From Bacteroidales bacterium (lineage in GTDB: Bacteria > Bacteroidota > Bacteroidia > Bacteroidales > F082): a stretch of DNA of 64,000 nucleotides. Below, in pieces: positions 9,042 to 17,549 of the stretch. The position numbers were made by a program, and so were the translations under genes. Where the stretch lies: NCBI GenBank assembly GCA_029983675.1, contig JASBYY010000003.1, forward strand, positions 1 to 64,000. Direction: 5' to 3'. Every line of letters starts with the position of its first letter. Positions within the stretch are counted from its first letter, which is position 1. Below the pieces are notes generated by a model. The model was not told the origin of the DNA. It ran no database searches and saw nothing but the letters and a program-made list of their open reading frames with translations.

Positions 9042-9774
9042 AGAAGATATTGAAAACAAGGTGGCTGCGCTATGCAAAGAGAATTTTACATATACTGCTA
9101 CCAATGACATCGGCGACAGCGCCCGTCTCGGTACTAGTTGCGACGGTCTTTTGCTGGAAGCCACGGTTATGTTTTTCGAAATCAAAAACATGCACCACCT
9201 GCTTCGCGAACACGGGAAGCGAGAGACTCTGCGTGCCTACAAGATTTGCCATGCCGTACTGAAAACCGTAGCGGAAGCCCATCATGCCTTTGTGAACTGC
9301 TATGCGCCGAACGCTTTTCTCATCATCTTCCCCAACGGGCAGAAAGCCCTTTCACCATCCGTCAAAACCGCACTGCAAATCAGAAAGTTACTATCTGAAA
9401 CCTTGAAAGAGAGCTTCGAAAAACATGCCAATATCAATTATGCGATTGGCATTGACTTCGGGCATATCTTAGGCACCAAAGTGACATCGGACAACGAAAT
9501 GAAACACCTTGCGTGGGTCGGCACTTGCATTGATAAATCCAAAGCCATCTGCGCCGAATGTGAAAAACCTTATCTTGTCGGCATCTCACGACTTGTTTTC
9601 AACCAGCTTGACGAAAGTCTTAAAGTCTTCACAAAACACATCTTGGGTATTCCAAAGAAAGTAGAAATATGGTCGCGCATCTCCTATCATTTTGGAAATG
9701 ACAAAAAGCACCTCTATCAAACCAACCATCAGCTTGAACTTGAGGATCGTCCCGATTCAACAACTGCAAAATAA
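9031..9774 (+). CDS. degenerate class III nucleotidyl cyclase-like protein
   Basis: A 247-residue cytosolic protein that can be aligned to class III adenylate/guanylate cyclase domains. ATVMFFEIKNMHHL sits where FADIxGFT is expected, YAPNAFLIIF replaces the GDxxxAxF strand, and GIDFGHILGTKV then WVGTCIDKSKAI replaces the GEVVVG...GDxVNxAARL region. The first metal Asp is Glu, the second is Asn, and the transition-state Asn/Arg pair reads Asp...Ala. It is therefore unlikely to make cAMP or cGMP and may be a binding or regulatory relic. The ATG at 9031 is used because the longer in-frame start overlaps the preceding small frame. Confidence 0.6.
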   Translation: MGIKEDIENKVAALCKENFTYTATNDIGDSARLGTSCDGLLLEATVMFFEIKNMHHLLREHGKRETLRAYKICHAVLKTVAEAHHAFVNCYAPNAFLIIFPNGQKALSPSVKTALQIRKLLSETLKESFEKHANINYAIGIDFGHILGTKVTSDNEMKHLAWVGTCIDKSKAICAECEKPYLVGISRLVFNQLDESLKVFTKHILGIPKKVEIWSRISYHFGNDKKHLYQTNHQLELEDRPDSTTAK

Positions 9775-9836
9775 AACAACTACAAAATACGTTCTTATTT
9801 ACACATCGAAAAAACCACTAATAAAGACAATTGAAA

Positions 9837-10709
9837 ATGAATATATTAGTAACAGGATGCAACGGGCAACTGGGTACGGAAATCGGGAAGATTGCTGCGA
9901 GCGATGAAACCCACCAATGGTGGTTTACCGATGTGGACACCTTGGATATTTGTGATGAAAAGGCTTTGAAACAGTATTTCAACGACCATCAGATTGAAGT
10001 CTGCATCAACTGCGCCGCTTATACGGCTGTTGACAATGCCGAAGACAACCCTTTGCTTGCCGAAAAAATCAATGCCGGCGCTCCGGCGCTCTTAGCCTCC
10101 ATTTGCCGCGACAACAAAGCCTTGCTTGTTCATGTCTCCACGGACTATGTCTTCAACGGGCAAGGCGACTGTCCTTACCGTGAAGATGACGAAGCGCATC
10201 CCGTTTCGGTGTATGGGAAGACCAAACTCGACGGTGAGAATCGCATTCGCGAATGCGGTTGCAACCATATCATTTTCCGGACGGCATGGCTCTATTCCGC
10301 CACTGGAAAGAACTTCGTCAAAACCATGCTGAGCCTTGCCGACACTAAGGACAGCATCAACGTGATCAGCGACCAGCAAGGGACACCGACATGGGCTTAC
10401 GACCTGGCGGAAATTATCGTACACCTTATCAATCGCAACGGTCTTAAACCCATACACGAAACCTTCCATTTCACCAATGATGGCATCACTACATGGTACG
10501 ATTTTGCAAAAGCCAGCATAGAGATTGCCGGAAAAAACTGCCGTGTCAATCCCATCACCACTGAGCAGTATCCTACAAAAGCACACCGTCCGGCCTACAG
10601 CGTGCTCGACAAAAGTAAAATCAAGGCTTATACGAACCGAAGCATCCCATTCTGGCGCGACAGTCTGATCAAGTGCATCGACGAATTACAACGTAAAGCC
10701 CAACTCTAA
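9837..10709 (+). CDS. rfbD: dTDP-4-dehydrorhamnose reductase
   Basis: Last step of dTDP-L-rhamnose synthesis for surface glycans. The 290-residue short-chain dehydrogenase has the NAD(P)-binding loop VTGCNGQLG at the N-terminus, the VHVSTDYVFNG strand and the catalytic YGKTKLDGE (YxxxK). The substrate-side segments ISDQQGTPTW and LDKSKIKAY are typical of RfbD/RmlD. A TTG six bases upstream is also in frame but the ATG is preferred. The other rml genes are not in this window. It is 43 bp upstream of the phosphohexomutase gene and may share its transcript. Confidence 0.92.
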   Translation: MNILVTGCNGQLGTEIGKIAASDETHQWWFTDVDTLDICDEKALKQYFNDHQIEVCINCAAYTAVDNAEDNPLLAEKINAGAPALLASICRDNKALLVHVSTDYVFNGQGDCPYREDDEAHPVSVYGKTKLDGENRIRECGCNHIIFRTAWLYSATGKNFVKTMLSLADTKDSINVISDQQGTPTWAYDLAEIIVHLINRNGLKPIHETFHFTNDGITTWYDFAKASIEIAGKNCRVNPITTEQYPTKAHRPAYSVLDKSKIKAYTNRSIPFWRDSLIKCIDELQRKAQL

Positions 10710-10752
10710 CCCTTTAGAAACAACGGAAAGAAAATCACATAACACAAAGAAA

Positions 10753-12483
10753 ATGAATACTATCGACCCAAAAATAATGGAACGTGCCCAAAGCTGGCTG
10801 AGTGATCAATACGATGCGGAAACGCAGGAACAGGTCCGCGCCATGCTTGAAGGCAACCCTAACGAACTGATTGACAGCTTCTACCGCACGCTTGAATTTG
10901 GCACAGGCGGTCTCCGTGGCATCATGGGTGCCGGCACCAACCGCATGAACCGCTATACCGTAGCCATGGCCACACAGGGTTTTGCCAACTACATCAAGAT
11001 GAAATTTGCCGACCGCAAGGAGCTGCGTGTCGCTATCGCCTACGATGGTCGCAACAACAGTCCTGCATTCGCCAATGTCACTGCCGATGTGATGACTGCA
11101 AATGGCATCACGGTGTTTTTGTTCGATGCCTTGTGTCCCACGCCCGAACTGTCGTTTGCCGTGCGCGAAATGCAGTGCCAGGCTGGCGTGATGATCACCG
11201 CGTCGCACAATCCCAAGGAATACAACGGTTACAAGGCATACTGGGAAGATGGCGGCCAGATTATCAGTCCTCACGACAAGAACATCATCGCCGAAGTAAA
11301 CAAGATCACCGACCCTTCCATGGTTAACTTCCAGCGCCGTCCCGAACTCATCGTCAGCCTTAGCGAAGACTTCGACAAACTTTATTTGGACAGGGTCATG
11401 GGGCTGTCGCTGTCACTCGACCTCATTCAGAAGCACCGTCACTTGGGCATTGTCTATACTCCCATTCACGGCACCGGTCGCCGTCTTGTCCCCGAAATCC
11501 TGAAGATGAAAGGTTTCGACAATGTTTCAACCGTTGCCTCCCAGATGACTGTTGACGGCAACTTCCCCACGGTAAAATCGCCCAACCCCGAAGAACCCGC
11601 CGCCATGGCGCTCGCCATAGAGCAAGCCAAATCGCAGGATGCCGACTTGGTGATGGCCACCGACCCTGATGCCGACCGTGTTGGCATTGCCGTGAAAGAC
11701 GAAAAAGGCGATTTCGTGCTGCTCAACGGCAATCAGGCGGCGTGTCTGTTTTTGTACTACTTGCTGAAACGTTGGAAAGAACTCGGCAAACTGACCGGAA
11801 AAGAATACGTGGTGAAAACCATCGTCACCACCGAACTATTATCGGAAATCGCCCGAAAATTCGAGGTGAAGCATTACGACGTGTTGACCGGATTCAAATA
11901 CATCGCCAGCAAGATTCTCGAATTAGAAGACCGGCAACATTTCATTGGTGGTGGTGAAGAAAGCTACGGCTACTTGGCCGGTGATTTCGTGCGCGACAAG
12001 GATGCCGTTATAGCCACCAGTCTGTTTGCCGAGGCCGCTGCTTGGGCTGCCGAACAAGGCAAAACGCTGTATCAGGTGTTGAAAGACATCTACACCGAGT
12101 TTGGCCTTTACAAGGAAAAATTGGTTTCCATCACCAAAAAGGGCATTAGCGGCACCGAGGAAATCAATGCCATGATGGCGCGTTTCCGCAACACGCCGCC
12201 AACCGAAATTGCAGGGTCGAAGATTATCGAAATCCGCGACTACAAAAAGCAAGAGGCAAAGTGCATCGGCAATGGCGCAATCACACCCATTTCACTGCCC
12301 AAGTCGGATGTTTTACAGTTCTTCACCGCTGACGGCACCAAGGTCAGTGTAAGGCCATCGGGCACCGAGCCGAAAATCAAATTCTATTTCGGTGTGAAAG
12401 GCGAAATCGGCAATGATCTTGACAAAGCCTTGCTGGCACTCGATGAAAAACTTGTCAATGTTGAAAAGGAGATTTGCAGCTAA
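10753..12483 (+). CDS. phospho-sugar mutase (phosphoglucomutase/phosphomannomutase)
   Basis: Interconverts hexose 1- and 6-phosphates. The 576-residue protein has all four family motifs: the catalytic-Ser loop TASHNPKEYNGYKAYW, the metal loop DPDADRVG, the sugar loop GGGEESYGYL and the phosphate loop VRPSGTEPKIKFYF. Its length and the GTGGLRGIMGAGTNRMN N-terminus match the long PGM/PMM subgroup found in Bacteroidota and Firmicutes. With rfbD just upstream, supply of glucose-1-phosphate for dTDP-sugars is a sensible but unproven role. A terminator follows. Confidence 0.93.
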   Translation: MNTIDPKIMERAQSWLSDQYDAETQEQVRAMLEGNPNELIDSFYRTLEFGTGGLRGIMGAGTNRMNRYTVAMATQGFANYIKMKFADRKELRVAIAYDGRNNSPAFANVTADVMTANGITVFLFDALCPTPELSFAVREMQCQAGVMITASHNPKEYNGYKAYWEDGGQIISPHDKNIIAEVNKITDPSMVNFQRRPELIVSLSEDFDKLYLDRVMGLSLSLDLIQKHRHLGIVYTPIHGTGRRLVPEILKMKGFDNVSTVASQMTVDGNFPTVKSPNPEEPAAMALAIEQAKSQDADLVMATDPDADRVGIAVKDEKGDFVLLNGNQAACLFLYYLLKRWKELGKLTGKEYVVKTIVTTELLSEIARKFEVKHYDVLTGFKYIASKILELEDRQHFIGGGEESYGYLAGDFVRDKDAVIATSLFAEAAAWAAEQGKTLYQVLKDIYTEFGLYKEKLVSITKKGISGTEEINAMMARFRNTPPTEIAGSKIIEIRDYKKQEAKCIGNGAITPISLPKSDVLQFFTADGTKVSVRPSGTEPKIKFYFGVKGEIGNDLDKALLALDEKLVNVEKEICS

Positions 12484-12522
12484 CCTGAATACCAAAGGGT
12501 TATTCCCTTTTTCAGAAATTAG

Positions 12523-12551
12523 AAACGGGGATTCTGTCGAAATCCCCGTTT
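12523..12551 (+). terminator. intrinsic terminator after the phosphohexomutase gene
   Basis: An 11-bp perfect stem (AAACGGGGATT with AATCCCCGTTT) around a seven-base loop, continuing into a T-run. Confidence 0.85.
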
Positions 12552-12574
12552 TTCATACCCTTGCTTCGGCTTTA

Positions 12575-13618
12575 TCACTCTTGTTCCTTGGTGTCGCCGA
12601 TACGGTTCAAGGCATCAACGGCAAGCCGGTAATTCTCGTTGACCGTCAGCACCTGCTGGTAAATACGTTTTGCCTCGCTATAGTTGCCCATCTGTTCGAG
12701 CACACGACCTTTGTTGTACAGCGCATCTATATAATTCGGGTCGCTTTGAAGGGCTTTGTCAAAGTATTCCAACGCTTTTTCATCATCGCCTAATCCGACG
12801 AAATAGGCATAGCCTTTGTTATAATACAAACGGCTATTATTCGGTTGGTGCATCAGCAGCGTATCGTAGTGCAACAAAGCCGTTTCGGGATCAATGTCCT
12901 CTTGCAGAAACAAGGCAAGATCGTAGCGGATAATGTCCTGGTCGGGGAACTGCTGCACGGCATTACGCAAGAAGCCTTCGGCCAACGGATTGTTTTGCGC
13001 CACATAGATCAAGCAGATTTGCCGCACCGGGTCGATGAAACCGGCATCCTGCTCACGGGCAATCAAATAATTCTTCAAAGCGGCAGCCGTATCGTTCTTG
13101 GCCATGTTCAACATGCCCCTGACGAAATACGCTTTCGGATTATACGTGTTGATTTGCAGCGCCTTATCGATATAAGCATTTGCCAGCTTAAAGTCTTGAC
13201 GCAAAAGGTTCAGCTCACCCAGCTTGATCAGCGGACGCGCATCGAAAGGGTCAAGATCGGCGGCACGATTCAGTGTGGTACTGATATTCGCCTCATCGCC
13301 TAACAGGTAATACAGATCGGCAAGTAACAGGTAAGCCTCGACATTCTTGGCATCAAGCGACATGGACTTGTTCACGTCTATCATCGCCTGCCCCACCTGC
13401 TCGTTCTCCACATAAGCCCGGGCACGCCGCAGATACAAGTTGGCGTTGAGCGTATCCATGGCGATGGAATCGTTCAACTGCTTGATTATCGACGCATAGC
13501 CATCCATTTCGGCAATGCTGTCATTCGCCTTGACATCGTTCTTTTTTTGTTGTCCTGAATGCTGACATGCCATTAATCCCAAACAGACAGACAAAACCAA
13601 TGCTAACTTTTTCATCAT
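12575..13618 (-). CDS. TPR-containing lipoprotein
   Basis: A 347-residue protein with a lipoprotein signal (MMKKLALVLSVCLGLMAC, lipobox LMAC), then at least six TPR-like units from about residue 55 to the end (AEAYLLLADLYYLLGDEAN-type helices; the last, ALYNKGRVLEQMGNYSEAKR, is especially clear). It is probably anchored in the periplasm or outer membrane as a protein-interaction scaffold. Its start overlaps the recA stop by four bases (ATGA), so it is coupled to recA on one transcript. That link is unexpected functionally and says nothing certain about its job. Confidence 0.8.
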   Translation of the reverse strand: MMKKLALVLSVCLGLMACQHSGQQKKNDVKANDSIAEMDGYASIIKQLNDSIAMDTLNANLYLRRARAYVENEQVGQAMIDVNKSMSLDAKNVEAYLLLADLYYLLGDEANISTTLNRAADLDPFDARPLIKLGELNLLRQDFKLANAYIDKALQINTYNPKAYFVRGMLNMAKNDTAAALKNYLIAREQDAGFIDPVRQICLIYVAQNNPLAEGFLRNAVQQFPDQDIIRYDLALFLQEDIDPETALLHYDTLLMHQPNNSRLYYNKGYAYFVGLGDDEKALEYFDKALQSDPNYIDALYNKGRVLEQMGNYSEAKRIYQQVLTVNENYRLAVDALNRIGDTKEQE

Positions 13619-14643
13619 TCAGCCGATTTTTCCAATGCTTCGAAAATCTTTGCCGCCAATTCTTCCGACAGCTCCGGATTGTCGTCAATCAGTTTTTTCA
13701 CGGCATCACGTCCTTGTGCCAACTTTGAATCGCCATAGCTGAACCACGAGCCACTCTTCTTGATGATGCCCGTCTCCACACCGAGATCAACAATTTCGCC
13801 CGTGCGCGAGATGCCTTCCCCATAAAGGATGTCAAATTCGGCTTTACGGAAGGGCGGCGCCACCTTATTCTTCACCACTTTCACCTTGACACGACTGCCC
13901 ATGATGTTTTCGCCATCCTTTATTTGGCTGACCTTGCGAATATCGATACGGATCGAGCTGTAAAACTTCAGCGCATTACCGCCCGTTGTCGTTTCAGGAT
14001 TGCCGAACAACACGCCGATTTTTTCACGCAACTGATTGATAAAAATACAGATAGAACCCGTTTTATTGATGGTGGCTGTGAGTTTGCGCATGGCTTGCGA
14101 CATCAGTCGGGCCTGCAACCCCATCTTGCTGTCGCCCATCTCGCCCTCGATCTCACTCTTCGGTGTGAGCGCCGCCACCGAGTCGATGACGATCACATCT
14201 ATGGCACCCGAACGAATCAGGTTTTCAGCGATTTCCAAGGCCTGCTCACCATAATCGGGCTGCGAAACGAGAAGATTTTCTATATCTACACCCAGCTTAG
14301 CGGCATAAAAACGGTCGAAGGCATGTTCCGCATCGATGAAAGCGGCAATACCTCCTTTTTTCTGCGCCTCGGCGACAACATGCAACGCCAAGGTCGTCTT
14401 ACCGGAACTCTCCGGTCCGAAAATCTCGACAATACGGCCTTTGGGCAAGCCACCGACACCGAGAGCGAAGTCGAGACCTATGGATCCTGTCGAAATACAT
14501 TCCATCTTTTCCACATCATCACCCAAACGCATAATGCTCCCTTTGCCGAAATTCTTTTCGATGTTTCCCAAGGTCGCCTCTAACGCCTTCAGCTTCTCCT
14601 GCCGAATCTTGTCGGCGTTTTCCTGTACTTTATCCGTAGTCAT
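13615..14643 (-). CDS. recA: RecA recombinase
   Basis: DNA-strand exchange ATPase, 342 residues and complete. It shows the Walker A GPESSGKTTLALH, the catalytic-Glu region FIDAEHAFD, Walker B VIVIDSVAAL, the L1/L2 loops (MGLQARLMSQAMRKLT; REKIGVLFGNPETTTGG) and an acidic C-terminal tail. L2 reads GVLFGN where many RecAs read GVMFGN, a conservative change. It is first in a two-gene minus-strand transcript with the TPR lipoprotein. A candidate -7 box lies at 14738-14745. No LexA-type box is recognisable. Confidence 0.98.
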   Translation of the reverse strand: MTTDKVQENADKIRQEKLKALEATLGNIEKNFGKGSIMRLGDDVEKMECISTGSIGLDFALGVGGLPKGRIVEIFGPESSGKTTLALHVVAEAQKKGGIAAFIDAEHAFDRFYAAKLGVDIENLLVSQPDYGEQALEIAENLIRSGAIDVIVIDSVAALTPKSEIEGEMGDSKMGLQARLMSQAMRKLTATINKTGSICIFINQLREKIGVLFGNPETTTGGNALKFYSSIRIDIRKVSQIKDGENIMGSRVKVKVVKNKVAPPFRKAEFDILYGEGISRTGEIVDLGVETGIIKKSGSWFSYGDSKLAQGRDAVKKLIDDNPELSEELAAKIFEALEKSAE

Positions 14644-14961
14644 AGCTTTAAGTTATTTTGTATATCATTGATTTTCAGTATTAAAAAACAATTATCCTTG
14701 CTCACATTCCTATCATCTTCGTCCGCAGATAATCGGACAAATTTACAAAAAATCGGAAACGCACCCCCGTCTTTCTTTTTGAATTATTATTCCGCCTGCA
14801 ACCACAAGACCGTTTTTATTGGCCATGCACCGACAAAAGAAGCAGCGTTTTTCCCTTTGACCATGCAAAGGTATATTGTAAAACTTTCCTTTGTCGCTGA
14901 ACAAACGCATATTGTCGAAAGTAAATGTTTGAAAACGATTATAACGATGATAAGCAACGTT
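14644..14961. other. recA-nth intergenic region (318 bp)
   Basis: No convincing gene. It holds two minus-strand TAnnTTTG matches, TAAATTTG (14738-14745) and TACCTTTG (14866-14873), either of which could serve recA. Neither has a well-spaced -33 element. Short frames on both strands here lack family features. Confidence 0.5.
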
Positions 14962-15621
14962 TTACAAAGACTTCTTTTGCTTTTGAAAAAAATCGCAGAA
15001 AGCCGTTGCGCCACAGCTTTCACATTTCGGCTTTCGGGCCATACACACATAACGGCCATGTAAAATCATCCAATGATGGGCTTTTGAAAGCAGGTTTTGC
15101 GGAAGATGCGCCACCAAAATCTTCTCCGTCTCTAAAACGTTTTTTGAGTTTTGCGTAAGTCCGATGCGGTTTGCCACACGAAAGACATGGGTATCGACCG
15201 GCATGGCGGGCTTGTCGAAAGCCACCGCCATCATCACATTGGCGGTCTTTCGTCCCACTCCGGGCAGTTTCTGCAAGTCGTCCATATTGTCGGGAACGAT
15301 ACCGTTGTAATCGTGCACCAGCACTTGGGCCATGCCAAACAGGTTTTTCGACTTGTTGTGCGGATACGAAATGGATTTGATGTACGGAAAAATCTCCTCC
15401 TCGGAGGCTTGCGCAAGGACTTCCGGCGAAGGAAAACGTTCGAAAAAAGCCGGCGTGGTCATGTTGACACGCTTGTCGGTGCATTGCGCCGACAACACTA
15501 CCGCCACAAGCAGTTCGTAAGGCGATTGATACAGCAATTCCGTCTCCGCCTTTGGCATGTTTTGCGCAAAAAAAGCAATGAAATCGTTGTATTTCTGTTG
15601 TAGTTTCGTTGTTTTCATCAT
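14962..15621 (-). CDS. nth: endonuclease III (DNA glycosylase/AP lyase)
   Basis: Removes oxidised pyrimidines in base-excision repair. The 219-residue protein has the helix-hairpin-helix LPGVGRKTANVMM carrying the catalytic Lys, the catalytic Asp in PVDTHVFRVANRIG, and a C-terminal [4Fe-4S] set with the C-X6-C-X2-C-X5-C spacing (CMARKPKCESCGATAFC). An ATG immediately follows the first, so the start could be one codon later. It lies upstream of recA on the same strand, but the 318-bp gap suggests separate promoters. Confidence 0.96.
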   Translation of the reverse strand: MMKTTKLQQKYNDFIAFFAQNMPKAETELLYQSPYELLVAVVLSAQCTDKRVNMTTPAFFERFPSPEVLAQASEEEIFPYIKSISYPHNKSKNLFGMAQVLVHDYNGIVPDNMDDLQKLPGVGRKTANVMMAVAFDKPAMPVDTHVFRVANRIGLTQNSKNVLETEKILVAHLPQNLLSKAHHWMILHGRYVCMARKPKCESCGATAFCDFFQKQKKSL

Positions 15622-15632
15622 CCCCCTTGCTC

Positions 15633-15670
15633 TAACGACAAAGGCAGCCGTTTGGCTGCCTTTGTCGTTA
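15633..15670 (-). terminator. terminator after the Omp28-like gene
   Basis: A perfect 17-bp stem (TAACGACAAAGGCAGCC and its complement) with a four-base loop, 13 bp past the stop of the upstream minus-strand gene and just before nth. It lacks a long T-run on the minus strand. Confidence 0.7.
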
Positions 15671-15683
15671 CAAGACTTCTTTG

Positions 15684-17318
15684 TTATAGGACAACCACTT
15701 TCTTATTGCAGTTCATGACGCCATTTTCGGCCTGAATGAGATAAATGCCTTTCTTGCAGTTGGAAAGGTCTATCTCACCTGAAGCAAAGTGCGGATTGTC
15801 AAACACTTCACGTCCCGACAAATCGCGTACCGACACATGCCAGTCGCCTTCGGGCAACATGAAGTCGAATCTGCCACTGGATGGGTTCGGGAAAATAACA
15901 CCATCTGCCACACTGGTTTCAGCAACACCATCATAAGCGCTACTGGTAACCTCAAGATTCATCTCATAGGTGAAACTGTTATTACCTCCACCTTTGAAAA
16001 TGGTTTTTCCCGAGGAATTATTGATCACGAAGAATCCGCCACTCATACCATTGCCGGTGGTATCTCTCATGGTGAGATGATAGCACGATTCCGTTTCAAG
16101 TATAAGCGGTTCATCATACGTGTGACTTGTTTGCTCAAACCTAACGGTTTTGATGACGTTACCCGTATTCATGTCTTTAAGGTCGAATGAAAGCCCAGCC
16201 ACGTTACTACCCGTCCTGACTTTCAACAGCAAATAACCGTCAGTAACATGAGGTGCCGTTGTGATGGCGATGCTCTTGACATTATCCGCCATGAAGCCGT
16301 CGTCGTGGCCGTTGGGTTTTACCACCTCAAATTTCAAGTTGGTGCACGAGCCAAAAGAAAACTCATCCATAACGACATCTACGGATTGGTCTTTCGCCAA
16401 TGAACCATCCCAAGGAACACGTTTCACTTCATTGTTATCAGCATAAGCCACGACTTCGAAGGAGGTAACCGTTTGGTTGCCCAGATTCTTCACATTGACT
16501 GTCGGATTGGCAACCCCAGAGCAATTGGAAGTCAAGATGTTGTCAACTTTCTTTATGGCCAAGTCGTAGTCAAGGTTCATAGTCATGGGGAGACGTACCG
16601 CCTGATAGACTTCCTTGTTGCCGGGACCATAGTTTTGAACCCAAGCCACCAGATGGCAGTCCTCTTTGGGATAATTCAACTCGAACGATTCCGTCACCGT
16701 CATGGCAGGTCCGGTAAATACCGTTCCATTCTGTGTGGGGATCATATCGCGTGCCACACAATGCAAGCTATGCATACCCTGCCAGTTCACATCAATATTA
16801 CTTTGTGTCAACACAATAAACACCCTGACATCGTTTCCCGTGCATTCTCCCACCTGATTCACGGTACATTTCACCTGACAGAGGTTGCCTTCAAGCGGCA
16901 GAAAACTCAAATCGATGGTAAAAGGACTGGGAAGGTCCTTACGGGAGTTGTAAATGCTCAGGTATTGGGGATACAGTGTTTCAGAGGCACTGCCGCCATT
17001 AGAATACGTCCGGATGCCGTCGGCTTTCAGTGTCGGATAGCTATTAATACCATAGTAATTAGCCCTCGCATTGGTCTCGTTGGTATAGTATTCGGGAATA
17101 GAAAATGCAGAGGTCTGGTAGCCGATTGGGGCAATGGCAAGTCCCTCTTCCAACATCTGGGCAATGGCATTGGCCGCTGCCGGACAATACGGACAACGAA
17201 CTCCGGTAAACACTTCAAACAGCACGCACTCGCGAGCCACATTGTCTTTGGTTGGCTGTGCAATCACAGGGAGCGACAGCAACAACGAAGCAACAAATAA
17301 TAATAGATTTTTTCTCAT
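15684..17318 (-). CDS. secreted Omp28-like thioredoxin-fold protein with T9SS sorting domain
   Basis: A 544-residue secreted protein. The signal peptide (MRKNLLLFVASLLLSL, cleavage near VIAQ) is followed at about residues 30-130 by a thioredoxin-like segment with a CPYC motif (FEVFTGVRCPYCPAAA), as in Omp28-related proteins. Next come beta-rich domains, one like CARDB (VKNLGNQTVTSFEVVAYAD). The last ~80 residues are a T9SS type A sorting domain (VIFPNPSSGRFDF ... GIYLIQAENG). It is probably exported by the type IX system that includes PorQ (54094-55146) and attached to the cell surface. Whether the CxxC is redox-active is unknown. A -7 box lies at 17339-17346. Confidence 0.82.
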   Translation of the reverse strand: MRKNLLLFVASLLLSLPVIAQPTKDNVARECVLFEVFTGVRCPYCPAAANAIAQMLEEGLAIAPIGYQTSAFSIPEYYTNETNARANYYGINSYPTLKADGIRTYSNGGSASETLYPQYLSIYNSRKDLPSPFTIDLSFLPLEGNLCQVKCTVNQVGECTGNDVRVFIVLTQSNIDVNWQGMHSLHCVARDMIPTQNGTVFTGPAMTVTESFELNYPKEDCHLVAWVQNYGPGNKEVYQAVRLPMTMNLDYDLAIKKVDNILTSNCSGVANPTVNVKNLGNQTVTSFEVVAYADNNEVKRVPWDGSLAKDQSVDVVMDEFSFGSCTNLKFEVVKPNGHDDGFMADNVKSIAITTAPHVTDGYLLLKVRTGSNVAGLSFDLKDMNTGNVIKTVRFEQTSHTYDEPLILETESCYHLTMRDTTGNGMSGGFFVINNSSGKTIFKGGGNNSFTYEMNLEVTSSAYDGVAETSVADGVIFPNPSSGRFDFMLPEGDWHVSVRDLSGREVFDNPHFASGEIDLSNCKKGIYLIQAENGVMNCNKKVVVL

Positions 17319-17338
17319 AGTTGAATGATTTTGCGGTG

Positions 17339-17346
17339 CAAAAGTA
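17339..17346 (-). promoter_or_regulatory. -7 box of the Omp28-like gene
   Basis: TACTTTTG on the minus strand, 21 bases before the ATG at 17318. No clear TTTG at the -33 position, so support is moderate. Confidence 0.4.
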
Positions 17347-17410
17347 ATAAAACCGGCATATATTGAGTGACTTTTGCGAAGACAGAATCAATTTCCGAGT
17401 GCAAAAGAAA

Positions 17411-17545
17411 TCACAGGAAGAAAGATAACACGCTGATGTTCACGTTTGCAATGCCCACGCTGCCCGCCACCCTCACAGGATTGTGCTGGGCGAAAAGCAT
17501 CAAGTGAACCGATAAGACGGATAGAAGCAGTACGGCTCTTTTCAT
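17411..17545 (-). pseudogene. 5' remnant of a carboxypeptidase-regulatory/beta-propeller paralog
   Basis: A 44-codon frame beginning MKRAVLLLSVLSVHLMLFAQ (a good signal peptide), then VAGSVGIANVNISVLS. This matches VIGNVGVASVNISVLN at the same distance from the signal peptide in the intact neighbour at 17550-18932. After the shared ISVL the homology stops and a TGA follows. It starts four bases past the stop of that neighbour, so it looks like the leftover front end of a second tandem copy whose body was deleted. Confidence 0.6.
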
Positions 17546-17549
17546 GGCT

